NCBI RefSeq assembly: GCF_001649575.2
Contig: NC_051434.1
Span: 11,440,761-11,504,760, forward strand
Length of the DNA: 64,000 bases
Reading direction: 5' to 3'
Source of the DNA: Kryptolebias marmoratus
Lineage: Eukaryota > Chordata > Actinopteri > Cyprinodontiformes > Rivulidae
Made by a program: the position numbers and the translations under genes. A model generated the notes under the pieces. It made no database searches and was not told where the DNA came from. It saw only the letters and a list, made by a program, of their open reading frames with translations. Shown here piece after piece: positions 40,061-52,279 of this stretch. Numbering within the stretch: position 1 is the first letter of the stretch; every line of letters starts with the position of its first letter.

Positions 40061-42599
40061 CCAGCTGATCCCCTCCTGGTTCTGTCTCTAAGACTCGTGT
40101 TGGATCAACTTTTCCTCCGGCTCTTTATGACGAAGATGAATTTTAAAGTTCAGTTTTGAATCCAAACAACAACAACGTTTCGCAAAGACGCAGAAATCCT
40201 GAAATGTGTCGATGATTTTTCATTTCTGTGGTTCCCAAAGTCACGTTTAAAGCCTGGCTATAGACTCCTAAACCCCCAATGAGGAGTGTTTAGAGATGAT
40301 TAAATTACATTTTAAATAATATCTTGAGTAATAGTTTTAACATAATAGTTGCAAGAGACATCAATATAAATTAATAAAAACAGTCAAATGGTTGTTGAGG
40401 CTGTCGGTGTTGACATCATGGTCCTGTTTTTATACTTTAATGTGATGATGATTTAGTGATAATCTGGGTTTTAAGTCTGATATTGTTATTATTCTGCTGG
40501 TTGGTTGGTTTTGAAGCAACAGATTGTTTATCATCTGGTTTAAATTTCATCATTAAGGGGAGAATCTTCACAGAACCTGAACCAAGTACTACCAGTACTA
40601 CAGTGCTACTTTCTGACCAGCAGATGGCGCAACTACTGTATTCTGAGGGGGGCAACAAACAAGTCTGATACATTTTTATCTGATATATTTTTATTTCTTT
40701 GTTTGTTTGCAGAGATATGATTCAGCTTTGATTCTGATAACTGTACGTGTGACACAAACCCAAAAAAGAGACGAGGACAAATAGATGATGCATAACGTTT
40801 TTTTTTTTTTTTTTTTTTTTTAGCTTTTTTCTGGCTCCCTGGAGGATTTGCAGAACAAATCAATGAAATCAATCTTAAGCCTGTTTGTGGAGGAATGACA
40901 CAAAACACGCCAGACCGGGACATGTAAACACAACGATGAGCTTGTGTGCACCAGCTCCTTTTTGTTAAAGCAGCCCTTATATCAAATAAACCTTTTTAAC
41001 CTTTTAATTTACGACAGATTGAGATTTAAAACAGCGTCCCGATCAGAGTCAGGAACCAGTTTGATCAGCAATAACTACACAAGAGTCCGCAAAGTTTGCT
41101 AAATACGTGATTTATTATGAACAATAATAAACATCAAAAGTAAATGAGGCTTAAAACGTAAACACCAGAACGTCACAGTCATGCTGGCTAAATAGTCAGA
41201 CACTCAAAGACAGATATTTCACTTTTTAATGTATCTATGAAACCTGTTTCTTGAGATATGGAACATTTAGCAACAAGGTAATGCTTTGGCAGTGCTTTAT
41301 TTTTAAATCTGACTGCATGAGTGATAATAAACACACCATATACTGCAGCTTTATTAATTATTTATAAGGATTTTACAGAAAAATGTTTGGGTTTTCAAGT
41401 TGTAAAAACTAATAGTTCTTTATTCTGCTCAACTTTCCCATCTGACAGAGCTTGAAAGATAATCAAAAAGGACTTTATTTGAAAGAAAACTTCACATAAT
41501 GTCTAAATAGTGTCATTTTTTATGTTTGCAACTTCATCTGTGAGTCATAAATCAACAGTTTAAAGCCATTAATTGCGGCAATAAATTGATTTTTTATTTC
41601 AGTCTTCCTGTTGATTGTGTTTATGCAGACACAACGCTCTGTTTATGTGATGAACCTTCTGTGTCGTAATTTAAACTTCATACGGACACAGGAAGTGAAG
41701 ATGGGAGCAGATATTTTCAGCTGCAGCGTATTAGAGGAGGGAGAGGTGACGTCTGATTGCTCGTTCGTTCTTCTCACAGAGAGATGAGCGGGAAAAGCTC
41801 GGCTCTGAGAGAGAAAATCTGGACTTTCCTTGGGTTTCGGGACGTTCCTGCTCCTCCTCGTAAGACGCAGCTCCCCGTTAATGAACGAGGGCCCTTTTGG
41901 TTGAGCGTTTGTGCCAGAGCACAACGCCAGCATCTGTTTGACTGAAGTCCTGTTTGTTGAGAACAAACAGGTTCACCTGGATTAGATGAAGGCTTAATTA
42001 CATCTGCTGCACTGAGCAAATAAGCCTGAAAGCACAACTTGTCATACACACTCAAATCACAAAGTCACATTTACCACAAACTCTTATTAACTAATAATAC
42101 TAGTACTATCAGACCCAGATAATACGACATTTGGCCTCTTCTTTGTGCCTGATAGTACTTGTAGCTGAACCGTTAACGATTTAAATACAACAAAGCTGCC
42201 ATCCCAAAGCACTCCATCATAGGACTGCCAGAGGATCAAACACACACCCACACACATGTCGAAACACATTTGTGGAGCTACTGACAGCCAGGGAACATCT
42301 CTCCTTTTAGACTCTAAAGGCTCCTAATTCTGCCTTCCTGACGAGGGAAGAAAAAATTAAATTAAAAATGATGAAACCCTTGGCGTCACGTACGATAAGG
42401 TGGGTGGACATCTGCACCGACGTGCACAAAATCAACAAAATAAGAAATGTAATGGCAGCAGTAATCTCACACACCTGTTCATGTCAGATGTGACATGTGT
42501 CAGGGAGGCCAGAGGAGGACAAGGACAGTGGGACAGTGGGTCATGTGGCGCGATGTGATGTAACAGTGTTCGCTGTTGACTTATCCCCCCGATTCCCTG

Positions 42600-42600
<1 letters not shown>
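40061..42600. other. Intergenic region, left part, between dclk3 and fabp3
   Basis: No gene is recognised with confidence. There is a poly-T run at 40799-40820. One small frame with an ATG at 41784 and a splice-like donor at 41858 is listed as a finding. The remainder is AT-rich. Confidence 0.45.
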
Positions 42601-42603
<3 letters not shown>

Positions 42604-42656
<53 letters not shown>

Positions 42657-42661
42657 GTGTT
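42604..42661. repeat. (GT)n microsatellite
   Basis: This is one of the longest GT runs in the window, with a single interruption near its right end. A second, shorter GT run lies at 42803-42824. Confidence 0.95.
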
Positions 42662-42904
42662 ACAGGGTGTTTGATCTGATGTGGGCTCGCTCTTGCACAA
42701 CCTGCGGAGCTCATTTGCTCGTGGATTTTGCAGACAGGAGAGTTTCATCAGAAGCAGAAAGATTGAGACATTTGTCCCTCTGAACGAGAACAGCTACACT
42801 GAGTGTGTGTGTGTGTGTGTGTGTTGTCTGGTCTTCTGTCCATGTGAGGACTCCAAGTTGGTTGTCCAACAACCCATTGGGACATCTTTGACTGCTGGAA
42901 CCAA

Positions 42905-43475
42905 AATTCAAGTCTTGACTAATCCAGACTCATTTTGGTGGGTTAATCTGAGTTTAGGGGTTTTAGCAGGTTTAAGGCTGTTTTTCACCCCTGATAGTCC
43001 CGTAGACTCGGTTCGATTGTGGACCAAAACTGTTGTTCCATTTTCAGCTGGCGCAGTTCCCTGAGTCAGTCGACCCAAACCCTTGGAGCAACCTGTTCCC
43101 CCCTCGCCTGCGGTGGCGCCGCACCGAGAACTACTGAAGGAAACGACATGAGAACCCCTGAAGAAGAAGCTAAGGGCAACTTCCTTCTTCTGGAGAAGTA
43201 AACCAAAATGGAGCGGCGTCAAATTTTAGGATTTCTGTTTTGTCTGTGGTACATGTGCCACACAAACTATATGCATTCGAACCGTGCCAGAGTTCCCTTC
43301 AACCGAACCGAGACCGAGGTTTTTAGCAGACCAGAGTTCACTTTTTTGGTCTGCATCAGAACTCGATTGTTGATGATGGTTCATTCACTCCACCCCAAAC
43401 GAACCGGACTTTCTACGCAAACAAACTAGAGTTCGATTAAGGCAGATTAAACATGGCTGGTGTGAACACACCCTA
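42905..43475. repeat. Possible non-autonomous DNA element
   Basis: The right end, GGCTGGTGTGAACACACCCT, and scattered ACCGAACC/TTCGATT words resemble interspersed fish elements whose ends read AGGGTGTGTTCACAC. A matching left terminus is not clear, so the boundaries are uncertain. Confidence 0.3.
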
Positions 43476-44263
43476 AGTCTGCAACAAACTTCCAGCCATG
43501 AGCTAAAGCGAAAGCACAAGTCCAGTGAAAGGATTATGTCTCCCAGCGTCCCCACAGTTGTTTGTCTTCCTTTTTGTTGTGAATTTCGTTAGCATTCATT
43601 TTCCAATATGGACTAAATTCTAACAAATTTCCATTTTGATGAAAGTTTAGCGTTTTTCAGACAGACTGTGCCGTTAGCTTTTTAACTAGATCTCAAAGAA
43701 AAGATGGTCTTGTGTGATTTTATGGATTACAAAAGACTTAACCTGCCCAGAGCCCTAGGTTAGTTATTTTTAGTCAGAATATGAAATTTCAAACCAGTCA
43801 ACATCCTTTACTGATTGGTTTCATATATATCTATGGCAGATCTGACTGCTTCGGTTTTTCAGATCACTTGACGTTCGTCTGTAACCTCGATGGACAAATC
43901 ATTCGTCCAATGAGCAGCAAAGTCCTTTTTTTTGTTTCTTTTTCAGAAATGACTGACTTCTCTGATCAATTTCCCTGGAGCAAACTGTGTCCCAGGTGAT
44001 TCAGTGAAAAAACATTTAACATTTCAGATTTTTTCATCTGCAGGAGGTGAGAGTTACACGGATGAGTCAGTCCGTGCTACTGTAGAGATGAAAACCTGCC
44101 GAACTCAGCGAAAACAAAACAAGCTGTGTGAGAGAGAGTGTGTTTGCAAAATAAGCTCTACAGAAACATCAATCTTCCATAATCTTCATGTTTCAGCTTG
44201 CTTTGCTCCCATGAACCAGGGTGCATGTTGGTTTTCAAGTCTGTACAAACAGGAACATTCACG

Positions 44264-45459
44264 TTAAAGCAATGATCCGGACCTTTTGAAGTACTTATAA
44301 ACAGTTAATGTCTTGTTGTAGACAGCTCTTTGAATGACCTCAGTTTGGAGAAAGAGCTGATTTACGACAGCTGACAGTCTGAGCGAGGCCCAGGACCAGA
44401 GAGGATTAAAACCAGCCCAGTCTCAAAGTTTTTGAAACAGCAAAACTCAAAACTTTTCAGGTTGGAGTTTTTTTTTAAAGATGGCAGCAGTCCTCTTTAG
44501 TCCTGATCCAGCTCAGACTAGCCGTTAGCTCATCAGCTGGGTCTGAATTAAACTCTAAGAGGCCATCAACACCGGGAAATTTTTGTTCTTATCCATTTCA
44601 GCTTTGTGTCCACACAGAAACAGCATTTTAGCAGCTACAAAATGGCGAGTCTTAAAAAACAAATTTCTGAGTGAAAAAAAATCTCACTCTTGAGCGAAAA
44701 CAGTCAAAACCCAACGATGGCGCCAAAGCTTCACCTCTAAACTTGAGAGTGTCCTTTTTTTGTGTGTTTACATCTTGTTGCAGTGCCACACACAGGCCTG
44801 CCATAGCTACTGCAGCGTTTTGGGTCGTTTTCTGTGTTTCCGTGTGGACGAAAACATTTCTGGAAACATGCCTGCGAGGACATTTTTCAAATCGACAAAT
44901 AAAAAGATTGTTTTTTTGAAAACTGTGTCATGCTCCATGAGAAGTCACTAAGTCGGTGTCATTTTTGTTCTCGTAGCAGCTTCACTTTGCGACACAAGGC
45001 CATGGCTCAACTTTTTCTCACAGTGTTGTTTAGTTGGTCATAAGTTGTTGTGGGCGTGTTTATGTGGAAAAGCCTGTGATCTTTAATGGAGCCATTTTTC
45101 GTCTACTGCTCCTCTGAGAAGCAGCTGGAGGCTGTTAGAAAATACAGCCGTTTTTACGACCATTCCGGCAAAAAAGAAAAAAGGACAGCAGCTGAAAAGC
45201 CGGTGGGAGGAAGCCCGTTTTAACGCTGCAGGAGGAGGGAGGAGCTTCCCGGGAATTCCGATCCGAGTGTCTCGTGGACGACGAAAGCTGCGTGTGAAAA
45301 CGAACATCTCGCAACCACGTGACCGCGAAACGACTTCTTAACTTCTTAACTCTCTAAACCGAGGTTATTAAAAAGGCTATCTGCAACATGTAAGATATTA
45401 ATTGTTCATAACCTCACGTAAAAAAACTCCACTTCAAAAGCTCTGAACTATCCCTTTAG
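44264..45459. mobile_element. TTAA-bounded non-autonomous DNA transposon
   Basis: The left end, TTAAAGCAATGATCCGGACC then TTTTGAAGT, and the complement of the right end, CTAAAGGGATAGTTCAGAGC then TTTTGAAGTG, form an imperfect terminal inverted repeat. TTAA at the left (TTAG at the right) would be the target site. The 1.2 kb between carries no transposase frame. The TTAA target suggests the piggyBac type, but this is inference. Confidence 0.55.
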
Positions 45460-46020
45460 TCGTAGCTACGATAGTGGAATACACAGAATAAGATGGATCT
45501 GAGAAGACGAGTAGTGAGGAGAGAAGAGCTTCAAGGCTCAGAAAAATGGACTGCTGCTCCTCTCTGACAGCAGGGCCTCCTCCATCTCTCTCCTTCAAGC
45601 CTTTTATTCTCAGAGTTTGAGTTTCTCTCCTGTTGATTCAGACCCACAGACACCTAGACGGCGCTACATGAATGTTTTAGAGGAAAGAAAGCTGCAGATG
45701 CAGAAAAAAGACAAATTCAAATGTGCTTTTTTTGCATGTTAGTCATCCAGGCAAACTGCACATGCTCTGCCTCTCTCCACCCGCCCTCCTCCACCCATGC
45801 ACAGGCTGATGACATCACGAACAGCCGGTGTACATCCAGCCAGTAGGGTTGCAGGAAGGCCTTGTGGTGCTGACTAAAAACTCTCTCTCTCTCTGCCCGT
45901 CTTCCTTCTCCTCTCTCATTCTGACGCTCTTCTGCTTTACTGCTGCTGCTGCTCACACACACACACCCTCACACACACACACCCAGGCTCCTGCCCTCAT
46001 TTTTCTGCATCGCTGCAAAC

Positions 46021-49000
46021 ATGGTCGAGGCTTTCGTTGGCACATGGAACCTGAAGCAGAGCGACAACTTTGATGAGTACATGAAAGAGCTGGGTAAGAA
46101 CGATTTCATTTTAACATGTATTTACAGTGGGCGGGAGCATGTGCGCATGCGGGTGTAACAGGAGAGGATGCAGTGGTGTGGGCCGGCGCTGCTGCATGTG
46201 AGCACATGTGGTAATAATGAAGAAAGACAGAGGCTTAAACCGCTTCAATGGTGGAGGGTGGAGGTAGGGTTTTTGTATTTTTTTAAATGGAAGCAAAGCA
46301 AATAAAGATGGGAGCAAAATAGAGAATTTAGAAAAAAGGAGATTTAAGAGTGGGTGTGTGGAAAGAGAGACAGGGGGAGAAAAGAAATGGGCCAGAGAAG
46401 ATGCAAACTGGAGGGGGAGGAGGAGAAAAGAAAAAGGGAAGAATGATAGACCACATGGTCCGAGCTGGAAGAGAAGGAGGAGCTCTGCTGTAGAGTAGGA
46501 AAGAAAACCCCTACTGTGAAAGAGCCTGAATGACCAACATCTGCCTTTCACACACACACACACACATTGTTGTGTGAGTGACCTTCCTGAAAGCCGCTCA
46601 TTGTTTGAAGCCGTGGGAGGGGGTTGAATATTTAAACGAAGCAGATAACCGTGAAGTTAACTTGAAGGAGAACGTGGCTCACACACTCGCTGGCCTTCGG
46701 TGTGTGATAGGGACAGGTGCCGTGGGGCTCGCAGCTGTCTGACTTCACGCGTGACAGAAAGATTCATGGGCCCTCGACGCTGGAGCCCGAACACCATCGA
46801 CCTGTCTGACCCGGTTGCCGCGGAAACCAGGGGCCCTCCGACGTCTTGAAGCCCAGCACCATGTTCGACGAGGCCTCTGCAGCCGTGCACGTCCGCTTCG
46901 GCGTACCTGTTCCTAATTGTGCAGAACAGGTTCTGCGCTTTGAAGGGAAAGGGCATGAGTCACTATTGCCCAATAAACTGAACGGCCCTGATCCCTTAAA
47001 CACACACTCACATACACACAGCTCTGTGATCCTGAACGTGAGTAACCATTTGCACTCCCGCATGCTCAGACAGGTCAGCGGGACTCGGCAGGCCTGATTG
47101 CAGGCTAATGCAGATTTACAGATTCTGTCAGCTGAAGACGCCCGGAGAGCAAATCTACAGCTTCTGTGCCCACCTTGTATAAACAGATCCCACAAAATTA
47201 TCTTTACACCAAGAGCTCCAGAGATCTACCAAAGGTTCAAACAACTAATAGAAATTCTCTCCAACAGAATCATTTAAACGACTTTTCCTGTTTGCACGCT
47301 CTTGAGATATCTCACCATCGTCTCATTCAAAACCAAATTTTGGCTCGACTTTCAGTTTAACAGATTTGGGGTGAAGCTAATATTAAACACATCATTCGTA
47401 GCACATTAATTCTCTCACTTGGTTTCACCAGTACCATCAGTATTTCTCAAAGCAGTTGTAAATAAATAAATAATCTAAGGAAAGCCCCTTCAGGCGTGGG
47501 TCATGCTCAGTGTTTGTTCGTTTGCTGATCATCTGCTTTGAGAGACCGCAGCTTCCTGGATCTACCAGCCAATCTGCAATAATTACCCCGTGATAATTGC
47601 CCATGTGTCCTCTTTGTGCAGGTGTGGGCTTTGCCACCCGTAAAGTGGGCAACATGACTAAGCCCACCACCATCATATCCGTGGACGGCGATAAGGTGAC
47701 CCTGAAGACCCAGAGCTCTTTCAAGAGCACAGAGATGAACTTCAAACTGGGAGAGGAGTTTGACGAGGTCACCGCCGACGACAGGAAGGTTAAGGTGAGG
47801 GTTCCCACGCGAAGCCTTCATTTTCATCTACAGGCTCTAGGATAATGTTGGACTTCCTGTCATGCATGCGGTGGTGGAGCTCAGTTTCAGATGCATTGTC
47901 CAAAATGTTATTTGAAACTCCTGTTTCATAGAAATACCTGAGAGCTTTTAGTTCTCCCAGTTTGGGGATCTGCTTCAGATAAAGCGTGCTTCGAAGGCAT
48001 TCTTGCTCTGAAGCTTGCAAGTACCTCCAGATGTTGCTTTACTGCTTCCAGAAGCTGGACTCTTAGGGTGGAGGACGTTAAAGAGACAGATGATAGGACT
48101 CAGACAGAGAATAAACTGCAGAGCAGGAGAATGAGCCAGTATAAGATCATTATAATTTTCTGCGAATCATGCAAAGCTAAACTGTAAGGTCCCAGCACAA
48201 AAGCGTGGAGCTGTCAGTAATTAGTCTAATGAGTAGCAGATCCCCTTCAAGCAGTTTTGATTGGAGATAGCACTTCTGGTAAAAGCTCCATGCCTGAAAC
48301 TCAAAACGAAAAAAATCACCGGACGTACGGCAAGATCAGCCACAGACATGATGGGTGGTGAGTCACGCCGTTGGGGGGTGAAGGTTGTTGTTCTTGTAAA
48401 AGTAGAAACAGGTCAAGTTCAGGTCAAAAAGTTCAACAATCAGGTCAAAAAAAAAAACCAACAAAACAGACCAGCTAACGTAGCTCATGGCTTGAATAAC
48501 CAAATTAGCTCTAATTTTAAGGTTAAAACATTTTTCAGTTTAGTAAAGCTAGAACAGAGTTGTAAAAGTAACATTTCAGTGGGATGGAGAAGGATGAAAC
48601 CCACTCATAAAATATATATTTTAGCGTAGCTCGGCTAATGTAGGCTAATCTACAGTCAGAGCTTTTTTTTAAGTGATTGGGAACACATTTCCCGCTTTTA
48701 AACTCCCTGATTGGTTAACGTTCTTTATATTTTCATTTTAATCATATTGGTTGCTCTTCAGTTAAAGTGTTACAAGTTCGAAGCAAGTTTTCTTGAGGAA
48801 GACTTTTGTTGTTGTTGTCGTGGGAGGAGTGACTCAATCTGCAGCTTTTTCTAAAAAATTTTAATTTTGCTTAACTTTGACTGTGTCTCTCCTACATAAA
48901 GTCCATAGTGACGATAGAGGACGGGAAGATGATTCACAAACAGAAATGGGACGACAAAGAGACAACTTTGATGAGGGAAGTCGATGGAAACAAGCTCCTG

Positions 49001-49150
49001 CTGGTGAGTTTCTGAAAACGCGTGACCCGACGTCTGTTTGACGAACGCTTGTCCTGTTTTGTTTTTTTCTTAACTTTATCTTTCTTCCTGCTGCAGACAC
49101 TGACAATCGGAACCATTACGTCTAAGCGTCACTACGAGAAGGCAGAATAA
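46021..49150 (+). CDS. fabp3: Heart-type fatty acid-binding protein
   Basis: Four exons (46021-46093, 47622-47794, 48902-49003, 49097-49150) have the exact sizes typical of the family (73, 173, 102 and 54 coding bases including the stop) and encode 133 residues. The amino end [20 protein letters not shown], then [25 protein letters not shown] and TADDRKVKS, is characteristic. The carboxy end carries RHYEKAE, including the Arg-x-Tyr pair that binds the fatty acid carboxylate. It is a cytosolic ten-stranded beta-barrel carrier of long-chain fatty acids. FABP3 is preferred over FABP4 or FABP7 because of residues such as TLKTQSSFK and ETTLMREV, and because zcchc17, snrnp40 and nkain1 follow, as in human 1p35.2. 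Brain-type FABP7 is the main alternative. AATAAA lies at 49316-49321. Confidence 0.88.
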
Positions 49151-49315
49151 AATCCAACATGGGGTCCCAACCACATCAGCTGAAGGCCCAGAACTCCTTA
49201 ACACCACCCAAACCCAAAACTAAATCTTTGTAAGGCTGCTGATTACTCTGTCTGACTTTTCAGTATTAATGTTACTGTCTTCTTTTTGTTTTTCCTTTTC
49301 CTCTAAGAAACACTG

Positions 49316-49321
49316 AATAAA
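49316..49321 (+). terminator. Polyadenylation signal of fabp3
   Basis: A canonical AATAAA lies 166 bases after the stop codon. A run of T follows at 49377-49405. Confidence 0.8.
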
Positions 49322-49374
49322 TTCCAATCATTTATTGTTCTTTTTTTTGTTAAAAAAATAAATAAAACTCCGTA

Positions 49375-49405
<31 letters not shown>

Positions 49406-49409
49406 GATA

Positions 49410-52240
49410 ATGCTTGTGGTAAAATGTATTGTGCATGGTGCTTGAAACAGCCTTGGAAAGTTAATGTTTTTCCTGTTGAGATCTGAAACAATAGAAATAA
49501 AAGTGTCCACACTGACAAACTGGTTTTTATTATGATTGAAAACTTTACAGCTTCATCAGCCACCCTGAAGCCAAACAGAAATATAGAAACACACACACAT
49601 ATTTATATATTCACTGCAGACAGAAAAGGTTTCATTCAGGGACCTTCAGCTCAACGTTATCATTACTTTAACGACTGTGGGCAGCCTGATATTGCTCCAT
49701 TATGAGGCATCGTTAGTTTTACCTCGGTGTGACCACTGTTTCCATCACAAGAGGCTCCAGTGAAGTTAATTATAGCTCCTCAACCACTTCTGTTTGTGTG
49801 CACATACCAGTCCGTGTGTTTCATGAAAGCGTGCATGTGCGGCGGGGGGCGCTCTTATCTCCTCCACTTATGAATCGGGTGAGTGCTAAATTTGTATCCC
49901 CCCCATGGCTGCCGTGTCATGTGCTGGAGACCCGCTGCCAACTGGACGTAGGGTGAAGGGGCGAAAGGGCACCTCCTAAAGTTACCTCCCGTTCCTTTTC
50001 TGCACGTTCTGTTCAGGGTCACGATGGAGCTGGGGTCTCAGGGAACCTGGACGGAGACACACGGGGCAATAACCCTGCATGTTTGTTAAACCCCCCCACC
50101 CCTCGACACGTTGGACCAAGACTGACCTGCCAGAAGCCATCAGTGAGCCAGAGGATGCATTTTCAGGGATATCTGAACAATCTTATCTGCAAAAATGGTT
50201 GAGTTTGATTAAACTAGTTGGTTTTCTGACACAAACCAGACATTTGGGCACTCATGTTTTAGATTTTAAATCACAGGGTTTGGATTTACCATTCAAAAAT
50301 CTGTATATTATTTTATTTATTCATATATTAATCAGGTTTGAGGCCTGTTTTTAATTATTTTATAGATGTAACATTGACTTCTGTCTCAGTTTCAGGTGTT
50401 CAGTGTCTGATTTGAAGTTAATTTGATAAACTAAGTTAACCAAATAACATTTTCTTTTTAATCAAATTTGTGTAAAATGTTTTCTCCTGGAGGAGGAAGA
50501 TGTTTCCACCAGGATCAACAGCTTCAGCGCTCAAACGCAGCTCGAGTCAACGTCACCAAACCTATATTTCCATCTCTAAACTTTCCTTTTCTTAAAGTTT
50601 TTCTCCCTGCCAACGGCTCACGTGATCTGCTTCAAACTTTCGCCGGACTTGAAACTTTCGTTTTCAACTCTTCACAGTCGTGTGAAACAAAAACTGAAGA
50701 TTCAGCAGCTTCTAAATGATGAATAGTTGGTTTTTTTGTCTTCTTCCAAAAACTTAAAGTGGTCACACCTACCAAAAATATATACTTTGGTTAAAAAAAG
50801 TTGAACAAACTAGAAGAAAACGAGCTGTTATTTGTGCTTGTTTTAAATTAAAGACAGACTTGTGTAAATTTAGACGCTTCTTCCTCCAGTCCAGACCGAG
50901 CTCCTCCACGTACGCCCTGCTTCCTTGTTAATAAATAAGTCCAACAAAACCCGGTTCGTGTTGACACAGAGATTGTTAGCAGCTGCAATAAAAGATTTAT
51001 CATTAATCTGTGCGCCTAAAATGTTCCTCCAGACACGGTTTTGTCAAGAAACAAACCTTGATGTCGTCATGTTTTAGATGCATTGAGTGCTTGTTTCATT
51101 TTATTCACTTCAACTTAAGAAGCTTCAATTTATATCTAAAAAATTGAAATAAAATTTCCTAAAATCGATTGATTTTTGTTTAAAGATGAAACCGAAGGCG
51201 CATGCTTTCAGCAAACTCAAAGAATTGTGTTGTGAACAGACACAGGTTTGGTTAAGAAGGACAAAATAAACTTTTGTTGGCTGCTGTTAAAGGTGTAACC
51301 CGATAATAATGTGCAGAAATGGGCGCCGCTGTTCCGTTTTAGATCCACGTGGTGCAAACGAGAGAACAAAGACTGATGATGAACGACGGAGATTCGAGTC
51401 AACGCCTGCTGCCATCCGAAAATAATCTATCAATCTCACAAGCTGAATCTTGAAACTGGGTCAGTGCAGCGAAAACACGACCCAGAAAGCCCTCAAACGA
51501 TTTTATCTGGAACTGACTGTGGTCGGCCTGTCATACAAGCTGAACATAATGAGGAAAAAACAAAACGTAAGTCAGGCAAAAAATGTGAAAACATTAACCA
51601 AATCGGATCTCAGGATTTTTTTTTGTCTTTTCACTCCTTAAGCGCATTTTATCAGCACCATTATGACTTCAAGGTCCTTGAACAGAGACACCAGGAGGTG
51701 TTTGTTTACCTTTACTGATAAAACCAGCTTTAATGAAGTTAACAGCTGACACGCAGAACGAGCCGCTACCCAAAAACACACACATGTCAGGACAGAGACG
51801 TGGCGTAAAACCTCAGGATGTCACTGCGCCGTCAGGATCCTGTTGTGCTACGTCGACCTTCTGTTTCCTTTGTGGGTGTGTTTCAGCCTCACTTCACCAC
51901 CTCCTGTCTGCTTCATGGAAACCTGATCGCTGTAAGCTGTGTGCGCATCTCAAACGGGGTCGCCACGTGCCGCCGTGTAACATTTGATTACGCAGGAAGT
52001 GAACATCCTCTCGCTGCGAGGGAGCCCGAGGGTACTTCAGGACAAGCGGGAAAAGGCCTTTTTTTTTGTTTGTTTTAGGTGATTTTAGGTGGCGTTTTCA
52101 CCTGAAATGCTCAAATATCTGCTTGAGAAAATGGCGAGAGTAAGAAACTTAAATAGATTAAGGTTTCTTTAATTAGTTATTTATGAATAATAATGAAAAG
52201 AAACGTCTGGAAGTCTGAAACTGTTTCTCTGTTTTCTGCA
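49410..52240. other. Intergenic region between fabp3 and zcchc17
   Basis: No gene is recognised. The left part is ordinary mixed sequence and the middle (50140-51720) is AT-rich. The two genes converge here, so their 3' untranslated ends occupy the edges. The short open frames have no family resemblance. Confidence 0.5.
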
Positions 52241-52279
52241 GTGTCTGACTGTAGGCATGCGTCTGGTTTTGTGGCTGTC

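Noticed and set aside
42681..43064. 127-codon plus-strand frame upstream of fabp3
   Set aside because: It starts from a non-ATG codon, runs through a GT repeat and then through a probable interspersed element. No consistent splice structure was found.
46111..46563. 150-codon minus-strand frame in fabp3 intron 1
   Set aside because: Purine-rich intron sequence read in antisense gives Leu/Phe/Pro runs. There is no family resemblance.
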